A stretch of DNA of 64,000 bases from Bradyrhizobium monzae (GCF_021458635.1 NZ_JAIRDQ010000001.1:868001-932000); one strand, 5' to 3'. Positions 34,158-42,691 are shown, counted from the stretch's first letter. Notes: generated by a model not told the origin, from the sequence alone. Numbers and translations are program-made.

Positions 34158-35954
34158 ATGCGGCTAACGATTCCTTACGTGCTCCGGCGCACCTCTCCGT
34201 TGAACTACGGAGAATGCCCCTCGCGAGCCATGGCGGGACGGTATTTCGCGACAGCGCTCCTGCTTTTCGGAGCGACATTTACGGGAAACTCGCAAGCGCT
34301 CGCGCAGCAGGCGAACCAGCCGGGCTTCGATCCGCGCCAGCCCGAGAAGTATTTTGAAAACCAAGCCGATCAGGAAACGCTGAGCCGGCCTCCGGTAAAG
34401 CTGCCCTCGGTCGGTCAACCGAATACCGGCGGGGACACCAGGCCGCAATTCGTGCTGCGCGGGATCAACGTCAGCGGCGCCCAGGCCATTCCCCATGACC
34501 GCATCGCCGCGGTCTACCAGCCCTACCTCGACAAGAAGGTCTCGCAAGCCGACCTCGCCGCGATCGCCGGCGCGATCAGCGAACTCTACCGCGCCGACGG
34601 CTTCCATCTCAGCCGCGCCATCGTGCCGCCACAAGACATCGGCGACGGCCGCGTCCAGATCCGCGTGATAGAAGGCGCAATCGTGCAAGCCGATCTGAAG
34701 GGCGATGGCGCCGAGCAGTTCGGCGTGAGGCCGATGCTCGGATCGGTCCTGGCCGAGCAGCCGTCGCGCCTGGCAACGCTCGAACGCCAGCTCTTCCTGA
34801 TCAACGGCCGGCCGGGGATTCGCATCACCGATACCGCGCTGGAGGAGATCGGTGGTGCGACTGGTCGCTTCCGCCTCACCGTCTATCTGAAGACCTGGCA
34901 CGTCTTCACCTCGTTCGGCCTGGACAATCTTGGCTCGTCGTCGGTCGGACCCTGGCAGACCTACGCGACGGGCGCGTTCAACTCCTACCTCACGCCCGGC
35001 GACACGCTCGCCGTCAACCTGTCGACCATCGCCAGCGATCCGCGCGAGCTCGGCTTCGCGCGACTGTCCTATGACGCACCGGTCGGCGTCGACGGCGTAC
35101 GCCTCGGCGCCTCCGTCCTCTACAGCGCAGTCCGGCCGGGCGACGCGCGCCGCCTCGACAGCGACATCACCACGACAGAGGCGTTCGAGGTGCGGGCGAG
35201 CTCCGTGCCATTCATGTCGCAATCGTCCGGACTGACGCTCACCATGGCCGGGACCTTCAGCAACGTGTCGGAGCACGATCTGCTCGGCCCGTACTACAAC
35301 GACCACATCAGGACCGCGAGCCTCACCGCCGATTACCGCCTCCAGGATGGTTTCGGCGGCACCAACTATGCAACGCTGACCTTCCGCCAGGGCCTCGATA
35401 TCTTCGGCGCCTCGCAACTCAACGACGATTTGCTGTCGCGCGACGGCGCCTCCTCGAACTTCTCCGTGCTGAACCTCTGGTTCACCCGCTACCAGACCCT
35501 CAACGACGCCTGGTCGCTCAAGCTCTCCGCGGCGAGCCAGACCGCGTCGCGGCCGCTGTTCACCTCGCAGCAGTTCTATCTCGGCGGCGCAGCCTTCGGC
35601 CGCGGATATGGTGCGGCCGAGATCAGCGGCGACAACGGTCTCGCCGGCTCGCTCGAGCTGCGCTTCGACCAGAAGCTCAATTTCCGTTACTGGAGCGGCT
35701 ACCAGCTCTACACTTTCGGCGACGCCGGCGCAGTCTGGAACGACTGCTACCGGCTCAGCGACGGCCTGTCGCTCACGTCGGCCGGTGCCGGCGTGCGGTT
35801 CTTCCTGCCGGAGGATTTCCAGGCGGATCTCGGCGTGGCCGTGCCCTTGAGCTATCGGGCGCCGGACAATGAGCGCCGCAGCCCGCGCTTCCTGTTCACC
35901 CTGTCGAGCGCGTTCCGGCTTTGCCCCGAGCGAGGCCGAGGCGGCTGCCTCTAG
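34158..35954 (+). CDS. ShlB/FhaC/HecB-type TpsB outer-membrane transporter
   Basis: A 598-residue two-partner-secretion translocator. A signal segment (ATALLLFGATFTGNSQALA) is followed by a proline/glutamine-rich linker. The POTRA region spans about residues 93-180 (FVLRGINVSGAQAIPHDRI; VQIRVIEGAIVQADLKGDG), and a 16-strand-type barrel follows. The loop motif GRGYGAAEISG corresponds to the conserved VRGY of FhaC. Its TpsA substrate is not encoded in the window. The start at 34158 has only a weak ribosome-binding site, so ATG 34230, which keeps the signal peptide, is possible. Confidence 0.82.
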   Translation: MRLTIPYVLRRTSPLNYGECPSRAMAGRYFATALLLFGATFTGNSQALAQQANQPGFDPRQPEKYFENQADQETLSRPPVKLPSVGQPNTGGDTRPQFVLRGINVSGAQAIPHDRIAAVYQPYLDKKVSQADLAAIAGAISELYRADGFHLSRAIVPPQDIGDGRVQIRVIEGAIVQADLKGDGAEQFGVRPMLGSVLAEQPSRLATLERQLFLINGRPGIRITDTALEEIGGATGRFRLTVYLKTWHVFTSFGLDNLGSSSVGPWQTYATGAFNSYLTPGDTLAVNLSTIASDPRELGFARLSYDAPVGVDGVRLGASVLYSAVRPGDARRLDSDITTTEAFEVRASSVPFMSQSSGLTLTMAGTFSNVSEHDLLGPYYNDHIRTASLTADYRLQDGFGGTNYATLTFRQGLDIFGASQLNDDLLSRDGASSNFSVLNLWFTRYQTLNDAWSLKLSAASQTASRPLFTSQQFYLGGAAFGRGYGAAEISGDNGLAGSLELRFDQKLNFRYWSGYQLYTFGDAGAVWNDCYRLSDGLSLTSAGAGVRFFLPEDFQADLGVAVPLSYRAPDNERRSPRFLFTLSSAFRLCPERGRGGCL

Positions 35955-36038
35955 CTGCGCGATCTTCGCCTCGATGCGGCCCTTTTGGGACCCTTCTCAC
36001 AGACTTGCCTAAATTTAATCCCGTATCGTGCTCACGAT

Positions 36039-36057
36039 CGCTCGATCGGAGCGTTTT
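36039..36057 (+). terminator. Weak rho-independent terminator after TpsB
   Basis: CGCTC-GATCG-GAGCG forms a 5-bp stem with a 5-nt loop, followed by TTTT. It lies 85 bp downstream of the TpsB stop and before the hydrolase gene. Confidence 0.45.
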
Positions 36058-36096
36058 CAATAGCCATGTTCAGTCAAAAGTGATTGAGACGGAACC

Positions 36097-36927
36097 ATGA
36101 AAAGGGTGTTTGCAATCTTGGCCTTTCTCTGCGTCCTCGCGGCGGGGCAATATGTCGTTGTCAGCAAGTTCGCGATCCGTCACGAGATGCTGTCCTTGTT
36201 CGACGCTGCGCGACAGCGGCCGATCTTGGTCGACATTGCGGTGCGGCGCGACTACGAGACCAAGGCTAATCTCGGCCTCTGGAAGCTTCCGGTCGCCATC
36301 ATCAGCAATGGCAACACGGTCAAGGCCACCGAGTATTCCTTCCTCGCCAACGTGCTTGCCGCACGCGGCTATCTCGTCGCCAGCATTCAGCAGGACCTGC
36401 CGAGCGATCCGCCGCTGATGACCCGTGTCGGCCAGCAATATGTCGGCCGGCGCGAGGTGTATATGCGCTGCGAAGCCAACATCCTCTACGTGCTGAACAC
36501 GTTGAAGGGGCGGCAGGAGAACGCTGATTACGATCACATCACGCTGGTCGGTCATTCCAATGGCGGCGACGTCTCGATGTATGTCGCCCAGCAGCATCCC
36601 GAACTCGTGTCGAAGGTCATCACGCTCGACAATCTAAGGGTACCCTTCGTGCTCAACGACCGCATGAAGATCCTGTCGTTCCGCTCCAAGGATCCGCATT
36701 TCCAGACCGATCCCGGCGTGCTGCCGACGCCGGAGGAAGCCAAGGCGCGCGGCATCGACATCATCCATACCGGTGCGCAGCATACCGAGATGAGCGATCG
36801 CGGGCCCGACTCGGTCAAGGAGAAGATCCAGGCGACACTTGACCGCTTCCTGCGCGACAGCGCCAGCAGCGCGCTCGCGCCGGCCGATACGACCTCCCCG
36901 ATGATCATGAATCCCGGCGACTACTAA
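36097..36927 (+). CDS. Exported alpha/beta hydrolase
   Basis: A 276-residue protein with an N-terminal signal or anchor (RVFAILAFLCVLAAGQYVVV). The nucleophile elbow is GHSNGG, and a late histidine lies in TGAQHTEM. The strand before the elbow (YDHITLV) and HPELVSKVITLDNLRVP after it are typical of small extracytoplasmic lipases or esterases. GACGGAA precedes the ATG. It stands alone after a terminator; the substrate is unknown. Confidence 0.75.
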   Translation: MKRVFAILAFLCVLAAGQYVVVSKFAIRHEMLSLFDAARQRPILVDIAVRRDYETKANLGLWKLPVAIISNGNTVKATEYSFLANVLAARGYLVASIQQDLPSDPPLMTRVGQQYVGRREVYMRCEANILYVLNTLKGRQENADYDHITLVGHSNGGDVSMYVAQQHPELVSKVITLDNLRVPFVLNDRMKILSFRSKDPHFQTDPGVLPTPEEAKARGIDIIHTGAQHTEMSDRGPDSVKEKIQATLDRFLRDSASSALAPADTTSPMIMNPGDY

Positions 36928-37390
36928 CCGGGATCCTTTGCGGCAGATCAATGCAGCTCGATGCCGGCTACGATAGAAGGGCGGTACAGCATGGGAGAGG
37001 CACGTGTCCCACCACATCGAAAGGCTTGATACGCCGAGCCTTGCTACAACGAGTCTTGGCCTGCCCCCGGCGCGGGTACCCGGGTTGGTACGCCATCTCT
37101 ATCGCTCGGCACGCAGGCTGCTGCGGTCGATCATCGCCCGCATCGACCTCTCGCAATTTCCGGGATCGTGCTGCGGCTGAGCTTTGCGCCGGGCGCAAAC
37201 AATCCCTCGAAATGCAAATCCCTGCCGGGTGAACCGACAGGGATCAGCAGAAAGGATGACGGACGGCGAATGAGGTTCATCCGGTGGCCCATCATGGACC
37301 TGCACGCCAATTGAAATGCGTAGCGCGTCACTGCGCAAGATCAATCTGTAGGCACGCGGCCGTGCTGAGGCAAACCAGAACTTTCCCTTG
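36928..37390. other. 463-bp region without a credible gene
   Basis: Only antisense-like frames without ribosome-binding sites are present. A hairpin ATCCCTG...CAGGGAT with an inner CGG/CCG lies at 37218-37244. I see nothing else interpretable. Confidence 0.5.
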
Positions 37391-37732
37391 TCAGGATTTG
37401 CCCTTGCCCGGTTGCATGAAGTTGCCGGTCATCTGGCGCATGTGATCGCCGGCATTGGTGAACTGGCTTCGCAGGAACTCGGACTGGATTCGCATCGCTT
37501 CCTGAAGGTCGGTTGCGTGAACCAGCTTGCGAGCGTGTTCGAATGCCGCCTTCATGTTCTGCTCGGTGAAGGCGAGCGCCTGCTTGGACACGTCCGCGCT
37601 CGCTCCGGGAACGGACGACATCGATTTGGTGGCGGCATCGAAAAACATGCCGAATGCCTTCTCCGCCTGGTCGATGGTTTTCTCAGCCAGATCGCGCAGT
37701 TCGGCCGGAACTTCGAGCTTCGGTTCGATCAT
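37391..37732 (-). CDS. Phasin family protein
   Basis: A 113-residue Phasin_2-type protein: LRDLAEKTIDQAEKAFGMFF, then VSKQALAFTEQNMKAAFEHA and MRIQSEFLRSQFTNAGDHM. Phasins coat polyhydroxyalkanoate granules in the cytoplasm and influence their number and size. GGAGGAG before the ATG at 37732 fixes the start; longer in-frame starts lack such a site. There is no other PHA gene in the window. Confidence 0.85.
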   Translation of the reverse strand: MIEPKLEVPAELRDLAEKTIDQAEKAFGMFFDAATKSMSSVPGASADVSKQALAFTEQNMKAAFEHARKLVHATDLQEAMRIQSEFLRSQFTNAGDHMRQMTGNFMQPGKGKS

Positions 37733-37880
37733 GGTCGCACTCCTCCCTCTTTTTCCTGACTGATTACCACATTTGTCGCACCGCCTTCCAGCAGCCAAGC
37801 ACCGGCAACGGACCCCCACTTGGCGGTCCGCTTTCCGGTCTGAAAGGTGGACAAAGCGTAATGTCGGCCCGTTGCCGGGC

Positions 37881-38066
37881 TCAAGACAGCGGATGCTCGG
37901 GGATGGTTTCGTCGGTGACGAGGTCTTCGACAAGCTTGATGACCTCAAAGCGCTGCCGGGGAGCGAGCTTGAGGAAGGCGCGCAGCAGGCGGAGACTTTC
38001 GACGGTACTGTTCGCGGGTGCGCCGAGCTTAAGATGCAGTTCAGCCGCGAAATTGAGGTTTTTCAT
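37881..38066 (-). CDS. Small hypothetical protein, 61 residues
   Basis: The frame from MKNLNFAAELHL encodes a short helical protein (STVESLRLLRAFLKLAPRQR; EVIKLVEDLVTDETI). AGGTGCGAG lies before the ATG. The length and amphipathic helices are those of many small bradyrhizobial proteins; no family is known to me. Confidence 0.5.
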   Translation of the reverse strand: MKNLNFAAELHLKLGAPANSTVESLRLLRAFLKLAPRQRFEVIKLVEDLVTDETIPEHPLS

Positions 38067-38374
38067 CTCGCACCTATGACAGGACTCGGCCCCCAAGGGG
38101 TCGGGCATCGGGAGCCCGATCGAGAACCGCACCGTTACCGAACACCATGCGACGGCGAACTCCAGGTCGGAACACCCCAGCAGATTGGCATGCTGAGCTG
38201 CAGATCTTGAGAGACTCGGCCCGACCCGATAAGTTGCAATTATGGCAAGGAACAACCCCTCGAGCAAGCCAAACCGTAAGTCTAGCGATGCTTCGCCGAC
38301 ATCATGCTACGGCAATTCCGGATAACAGGAATACGCGCTGCCGTCACCCACCTGCGTCAAGAAGCAGCAATCAA
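38067..38374. other. 308-bp gap without a credible gene
   Basis: It holds a GC-rich hairpin (CGGCCCC-CAA-GGGGTCG) at about 38087-38103, upstream of the small gene at 37881-38066. The frames here lack ribosome-binding sites and coding-like composition. Confidence 0.4.
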
Positions 38375-38622
38375 TCACCACACGGCCCCGATTGCTGTCA
38401 ATTCGACCAACGTTTCGCGTTGTTTCCGGTGTGATCGGAAATTGACAACCACGGACTGGCGCTTCTTCAGCGTATACAGGCAGTCGTTGAGCCCGATTTC
38501 GGCCGTTGCATCGTCCACGAAATGAACGTCGATCTCGCAGCCGGTCTCCAGCGTCCCGATATGGGCCCCGGCGAAGCCGAGCGAAGCAGCAAGGGCTTTG
38601 GCCGCCCCTCGCCGGGGTTCAT
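38375..38622 (-). pseudogene. Small gene broken by a one-base gap in a G run
   Basis: ATG at 38622 follows CAGGAG and starts MNPGEG, but that frame soon turns non-coding. A coding-like frame with high third-position GC (KALAASLGFAGAHIGTLE; EIGLNDCLYTLKKRQ) is open in the next frame down to TGA at 38375, yet has no usable start. Adding one base to the C4 run (G4 on the coding strand) at 38605-38608 joins them into an 82-residue protein. It is either a recent frameshift or a sequencing indel. Product unknown. Confidence 0.55.
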
Positions 38623-38762
38623 CGCTCCTGATATTTCCAGCTCCGTGAACCGTTGTTCAAGATCGTACGACCAAGCGGTTGTGAAACAGCCACGCAGATC
38701 ACGAGCGCCACGGCTGAGGGACTGTTTGATTCGGGCGCGCGTCAGCACCAAAGGACGACGGC

Positions 38763-39119
38763 ATGCTTTCTCGCTGCGATCTCATCAAGGGCGCCGCGGT
38801 TGCGCTTCTTACACTCTCGGCACAGGGCGCACGGGCACAGGAGACCAAAATGAACCTCTTCAAGATCGTCACGATCAAGGACGAGATCATCATCGGACTG
38901 TCGCCCGAGGAGCTGCATGCGCTCGGCGGCAATGACGCAAGCACGGTCGCGCACGCACTGGCGCAAAAGGGCGACCTTACCGTTTGGCAGTACAATGTGC
39001 ATCGCGGACAGAACGGTGAGATGCAGCAGGCGCCCACGGCCAAGATCGGGCTGCTGGCCAACGCCTCGCTCCGCGTCGAGCCCTACACCACGCCCTACCA
39101 GATCATGCCACATCCGTGA
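38763..39119 (+). CDS. Exported small hypothetical protein
   Basis: A 118-residue protein with a signal peptide (IKGAAVALLTLSAQGARA) and a compact mature part (MNLFKIVTIKDEIIIGLSPE; ANASLRVEPYTTPYQIMP). AAGGA stands 7 bp before the ATG. No domain is recognised; the hydrophobic/charged pattern suggests a soluble periplasmic protein. Confidence 0.6.
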   Translation: MLSRCDLIKGAAVALLTLSAQGARAQETKMNLFKIVTIKDEIIIGLSPEELHALGGNDASTVAHALAQKGDLTVWQYNVHRGQNGEMQQAPTAKIGLLANASLRVEPYTTPYQIMPHP

Positions 39120-39167
39120 CAGACGACAGAGGACGCGCCGACGGTGAAAGCCGCCGGCCCGCCTCAT

Positions 39168-39731
39168 TCAACGGCGCCGCGCCCTTGCATCCGTCGCAAA
39201 GCCGTAGACCAGCGCCAGCCGGTCGAGGCACTCGCGAAAGCGCCGGGCGAAATAGTCGTTCCAACGCTGGGTGCGGACGGCGCGTCGCTGCCCGATCTGG
39301 TCCATGGTCAGGCCGAGCACCAGTACGTCATGCACCAGCGCGGCACCGTCGGTACCGAGCTCTTGTTCGACCCGATTCAGCCGCAACACAGCCTGACACT
39401 GGCTCTCGGTAATGGGCTCGCGGGAGCGCGTGCCGTCGACATATTCGCGGGTCGGATCCATGGCCTGGGGGCCCCGCTCCGCCCGCTCCCAGTCGTTCTG
39501 GTAGGCGCGGCCACCCCGATATTGCGCCTCGTCGATCTGGTGGTGCGCGTGCAGCCGGCCGAGCGGATCGTTGCGGATCGACCGCATCGCCACGATCTTC
39601 TCGTCCGAATCGAGCGCCAGGGGATTGTCGACCTCGATCTCCGCGAATTCTGCATTGAACGGCAGGTCACGCGATCGGCGGTCGTGAAGCCCGGTCAATT
39701 TGTAAGACATGTTGCGTCTGGCGCGTGCCAC
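39168..39731 (-). CDS. DUF6456-like protein
   Basis: A 187-residue protein. GGRAYQNDWERAERG, GAALVHDVLVLGLTMDQIGQ and FRECLDRLALVYG resemble the C-terminal DUF6456 module of alphaproteobacterial and phage-associated regulators; the match is by eye. The start is GTG with AAGGAG at 7-bp spacing. It lies 40 bp downstream of the GcrA-family gene in the same orientation, so it should share its promoter and the operator sites upstream. Confidence 0.6.
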   Translation of the reverse strand: MARARRNMSYKLTGLHDRRSRDLPFNAEFAEIEVDNPLALDSDEKIVAMRSIRNDPLGRLHAHHQIDEAQYRGGRAYQNDWERAERGPQAMDPTREYVDGTRSREPITESQCQAVLRLNRVEQELGTDGAALVHDVLVLGLTMDQIGQRRAVRTQRWNDYFARRFRECLDRLALVYGFATDARARRR

Positions 39732-39771
39732 TCGAAAACTCCTTGCAAACTGAATTGAGAAAGGGTGCCGG

Positions 39772-40305
39772 TCAGGCGGCGGAGACCAGCCTCAGCACGA
39801 CGGCAGCGGCGGTACGGCCGGACACCGCTCCGGGACCGCGGGTCAGATGCGCATGCGGCGCGCAATAGCTCGAGCCGGGCTGACGCGGGTGACCGCAGAA
39901 GCTGATCTGCTCTCCCTCCCCGTCACCGCCATAGGGATAGCGGCAATCGCCTCGCTCGAGTTCGAGCAGCGTGATCAATCGCGGCCGGACGCCGACGCAG
40001 CGCAATTTGACCGGATTGGCCGGCTTTAATGCCGATGGCGGCGGAAGATTCAGGCCGGGTATTGCAACCCGCGGCGGCGACAGCGGACCGGGCTCGCCCG
40101 GCAAGGACGGCACGATCGACGGACTCGTCATCCGGTCGGGCGCGGCGAGCCCGAGCCTCTTGGCGCGACCGACTACCGCATTGCGCGTGTAAGTCGTTCC
40201 AAACCTTGCGTTAATCTCCCTTCCGATCTCCGCATATGACAGTCCCTTGAAAAAATAGTCGCGAAGCGCGTCGGAATGCTCCGACGACCAATGGCCCGGT
40301 TCCAT
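39772..40305 (-). CDS. gcrA: GcrA-family cell-cycle regulator
   Basis: A 177-residue GcrA-type protein. The N-terminal HTH-like part (WSSEHSDALRDYFFKGLSYA; RNAVVGRAKRLGL) is followed by a proline-rich linker and a C-terminal LLELERGDCRYPYG...FCGHP module with a cysteine/histidine cluster. GcrA proteins bind methylated GANTC DNA and sigma-70 to control cell-cycle genes. Paralogues occur on mobile elements. It is divergent from an S24 repressor, suggesting that it is the repressor's target. AGGA precedes the ATG at 40305. Confidence 0.8.
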   Translation of the reverse strand: MEPGHWSSEHSDALRDYFFKGLSYAEIGREINARFGTTYTRNAVVGRAKRLGLAAPDRMTSPSIVPSLPGEPGPLSPPRVAIPGLNLPPPSALKPANPVKLRCVGVRPRLITLLELERGDCRYPYGGDGEGEQISFCGHPRQPGSSYCAPHAHLTRGPGAVSGRTAAAVVLRLVSAA

Positions 40306-40357
40306 GCTGCTGTCCTGTGATGCGCCCCGATCGCACGATCTGGAGGCGGAACACACA

Positions 40358-40429
40358 TTCCGTTATTCCGAATACAAAGTCAAGCACGAATTCTGATATT
40401 CATAATTGCATCAATTCCGAATTTCGGAT
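40358..40429. promoter_or_regulatory. Divergent promoter region with TTCCG-N5 operator sites
   Basis: TTCCG-ttatt-CCGAA (40358-40372) and TTCCG-aattt-CGGAT (40415-40429) lie between the divergent GcrA and S24-repressor genes; a weaker TTCTG-atatt-CATAA is at 40391-40405. A TTGACT -35 element reads leftward at 40378-40383. The same motif and spacing recur after the repressor gene, so these are probably its operators. Confidence 0.6.
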
Positions 40430-40468
40430 TACAAGAGGCAGGGCCAATGGGCAATCGAGGGAATCACC

Positions 40469-41077
40469 ATGTTGGACGTTGCGATGATCGAGCGGGGCTT
40501 GGAGAAGACGGGCAAGAGCAAGGGCGGGCTGGCCGCTGCCATGGGCGTTCGCCCGGGCGCGGTGTCGGAGATCCTCGGCGGCGAACGCCTGGTGAAGGCC
40601 TCGGAAATCATTCCGATCATGGAATATCTCGAGCTGAACCTCGCGCCGATCATGGGGCGCGTCGGTGCCGGCGCCGTGATCGAGCCGGATTTCGAGCAGG
40701 TCCCGCCCGAGGGGCTCGGCGATATCGCGCTGCCTTTCCCGATCATGGAAGAGACCGTCGCCTTCGAGATCGTCGGCGATTCGATGCTGCCCAAATACGA
40801 AAGCGGCGACGTGATCGTGGTCTACAAGGACCAGCGTCATCCGCTGTCGAGCTTCTATGGCGAAGAGGCCGTGGTCCGGCTCAAAACCGGTGAACGCTAT
40901 TTGAAGACCATCGAACGCGGAAAAACTCCCTCCGTCGTCAATCTCAACAGCTTCAACGCCAAGCCGATCGTCGGCGTCAAGCTCGACTGGGTCGGAGAGA
41001 TCTGCCTCTCCATGCCCAAGGGCCAGCTCGAGCGATTGCGCGCCAAGTCGGCCCGCCCCCGCAAGAAGGGCCGGTAA
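40469..41077 (+). CDS. S24-peptidase (LexA/CI-like) transcriptional repressor
   Basis: A 202-residue protein. The N-terminal XRE-type HTH (KSKGGLAAAMGVRPGAVSEI) is followed by an S24 domain. The Ala67-Gly68 pair in GRVGAGAV is the usual self-cleavage site. The Ser105 (GDSMLP) and Lys146 (RYLKT) pair form the catalytic dyad. It should therefore bind DNA as a dimer and be inactivated by RecA-stimulated self-cleavage, as phage repressors are. GAGGG precedes the ATG at 40469; an upstream ATG at 40406 would overlap an operator. Confidence 0.85.
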   Translation: MLDVAMIERGLEKTGKSKGGLAAAMGVRPGAVSEILGGERLVKASEIIPIMEYLELNLAPIMGRVGAGAVIEPDFEQVPPEGLGDIALPFPIMEETVAFEIVGDSMLPKYESGDVIVVYKDQRHPLSSFYGEEAVVRLKTGERYLKTIERGKTPSVVNLNSFNAKPIVGVKLDWVGEICLSMPKGQLERLRAKSARPRKKGR

Positions 41078-41086
41078 GCCCGCGAT

Positions 41087-41137
41087 TTCCGATTTTTGGA
41101 AATCCAGCTTGACTTAATTCCGTTTTTCGGAAATACT
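41087..41137 (+). promoter_or_regulatory. Sigma-70-like promoter overlapped by two repressor sites
   Basis: TTCCG-atttt-TGGAA (41087-41101) and TTCCG-ttttt-CGGAA (41118-41132) repeat the motif found upstream of the S24 gene. The second lies exactly between a TTGACT -35 (41109-41114) and an AATACT -10 (41132-41137) at 17-bp spacing, so binding would block polymerase. It controls the small gene at 41179. Confidence 0.65.
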
Positions 41138-41178
41138 CTGCCGCGCACCCAGCCTTGCGGGCGCGGCAGGATCGTTTC

Positions 41179-41454
41179 ATGCAGTATTTCGTAGTGATGA
41201 TCGACTACGGGCGGCGCGGTCGCGAGGCGATCGTCGACCCCGAGATCACAAGGCGCGAGGTCATTTCCCGCGTCACCTCCGGCGAGTACCAGAACATCTC
41301 GTTCATCCACGAAGTCGCAGAGAATTCGATCGAGGACGTGACCGAGGCCATCCTGGCCGAGGCCGCCCTTCCCCAGATCCCGCCTGAAGATATCGACCTC
41401 CAGGCGATTCAGCACGATCACGCTCGCGACCTGCGCAAGCACGAAAAGGCGTGA
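41179..41454 (+). CDS. Small hypothetical protein under the S24-repressor promoter
   Basis: A 91-residue soluble protein (MQYFVVMIDYGRRGREAIVD; ENSIEDVTEAILAEAALPQI). The ATG at 41179 is chosen because the promoter at 41109-41137 leaves a short leader. No domain is recognised. Its promoter carries two sites matching those of the neighbouring repressor, so it is probably co-regulated with the GcrA/DUF6456-like unit. Confidence 0.6.
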   Translation: MQYFVVMIDYGRRGREAIVDPEITRREVISRVTSGEYQNISFIHEVAENSIEDVTEAILAEAALPQIPPEDIDLQAIQHDHARDLRKHEKA

Positions 41455-41479
41455 CGCAGACTCAGGCAGCCTGCGTCAC
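41451..41479. terminator. Hairpin between convergent genes
   Basis: GTGACGCAG and CTGCGTCAC form a perfect 9-bp stem with an 11-nt loop. It includes the stop codon of the 41179 gene. On the minus strand it is followed by GCCTTTTCG, so it can end the quinone-oxidoreductase transcript and probably acts in both directions. Confidence 0.6.
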
Positions 41480-41490
41480 TAAATCTGAGA

Positions 41491-42465
41491 TCACACCGTC
41501 AGAACGGTCGATCCCGTGGTTTTGCGCGCGGCAAGGTCGGCGTGCGCCTTGGCAGCGTCCTTCAGCGCATAGGTCTGGTGCACTTCGATCTTGACCGCAC
41601 CGGACTTGACGACGTCGAACAGCTCGTTCGCCATCGCGACCAGGCTCTCGCGCTTGGCGGCGTAAGTGAACAGGGTCGGACGGGTGACGTAGAGCGAGCC
41701 CTTCTGGGCCAGCAGGCCGAGATTGAGCGGCTCGACCGCACCGGAGGACGCACCGAACAGCGCGGCAACGCCGAGCGGCGCGAGGCAGTCCAGCGACTTC
41801 AGGAACGTGTCCTTGCCGACGGAATCATAGACCACCGGCACCTTCTTGCCTCCAGTGATCTCGTCGACGCGCTTCACGAAATCCTCGCGCGTGTAGATGA
41901 TGACATGGTCGCAACCATGCGCCTTGGCGAGTTTTGCCTTCTCGTCGCTGCTGACCGTGCCTATCACGGTCGCACCGAGATGTTTTGCCCACTGGCTCAG
42001 GATCAGGCCGACGCCGCCTGCCGCCGCATGCAGCAGAAGGGTGTCGCCAGCCTTCACGCGATAGGTCTGCCGGATCAGGTACTGCGTGGTCAGCCCCTTC
42101 AGCATCATTGCAGCCGCGGTCTTGTCGTCGACACCATCGGGCAGCTTCAACAGTCGGTCGGCCGGGATCAGCCGCGCCTCGGAATAGGCGCCGAGCGGTG
42201 ATGCACCATAGGCGACGCGATCGCCCGGCTTCAGATCGGTGACGCCTGGCCCGACCTCCTCGACAACGCCCGCGGCCTCGCTGCCGAGCCCGCTCGGCAA
42301 TGGCGCGGGATACACGCCCGCGCGGTTGTAGATGTCGACAAAGTTGAGACCGACGGCAGTGTGGCGGATGCGCGCCTCGCCCTGCCCCGGCTTGCCGACA
42401 TTGACCTCCTCCCAGACCAGGACTTCCGGACCACCGGTCTTGTGAAAACGAATGGCATGAGTCAT
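41491..42465 (-). CDS. qor: NADPH:quinone oxidoreductase (zinc-free MDR family)
   Basis: A 324-residue medium-chain reductase. VGLNFVDIYNRAGVYPAPLP and GLGSEAAGVVEEVGPGV lie in the N-terminal half, the NADPH-binding AAAGGVGLILSQWAKHLGA in the Rossmann domain, and AHADLAARKTTGSTVL at the end. It lacks the zinc-binding cysteines of alcohol dehydrogenases and matches Qor/zeta-crystallin. GGGAGC precedes the ATG at 42465. Monocistronic. Confidence 0.9.
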   Translation of the reverse strand: MTHAIRFHKTGGPEVLVWEEVNVGKPGQGEARIRHTAVGLNFVDIYNRAGVYPAPLPSGLGSEAAGVVEEVGPGVTDLKPGDRVAYGASPLGAYSEARLIPADRLLKLPDGVDDKTAAAMMLKGLTTQYLIRQTYRVKAGDTLLLHAAAGGVGLILSQWAKHLGATVIGTVSSDEKAKLAKAHGCDHVIIYTREDFVKRVDEITGGKKVPVVYDSVGKDTFLKSLDCLAPLGVAALFGASSGAVEPLNLGLLAQKGSLYVTRPTLFTYAAKRESLVAMANELFDVVKSGAVKIEVHQTYALKDAAKAHADLAARKTTGSTVLTV

Positions 42466-42691
42466 GGGCGTTGCTCCCTTATCGTTGCGTTGATGGTCCG
42501 AGAAAGACGGATCGGCCCGAGAAATAGGCATTTTGTCCGCCTGTTACAGTACAGAGACGTAACAAGAATGTCACAGCGAACAACAAACCCACGCCGTTCC
42601 GTCTCTGTTCGAAAGAGTTGATGACGGCATCGACGCAACCGGCAGTAGCCTTTGCGCGGGGTTTGGTGGTCGCCTGCGAAGGAGAACCAAG

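Noticed and set aside
34164-35417. 417-codon leftward reading frame
   Set aside because: Antisense to the TpsB gene; histidine/arginine/glutamate-rich composition is typical of shadows.
36951-37232. 93-codon rightward frame
   Set aside because: No ribosome-binding site and a cysteine/arginine-rich composition unlike neighbouring proteins.
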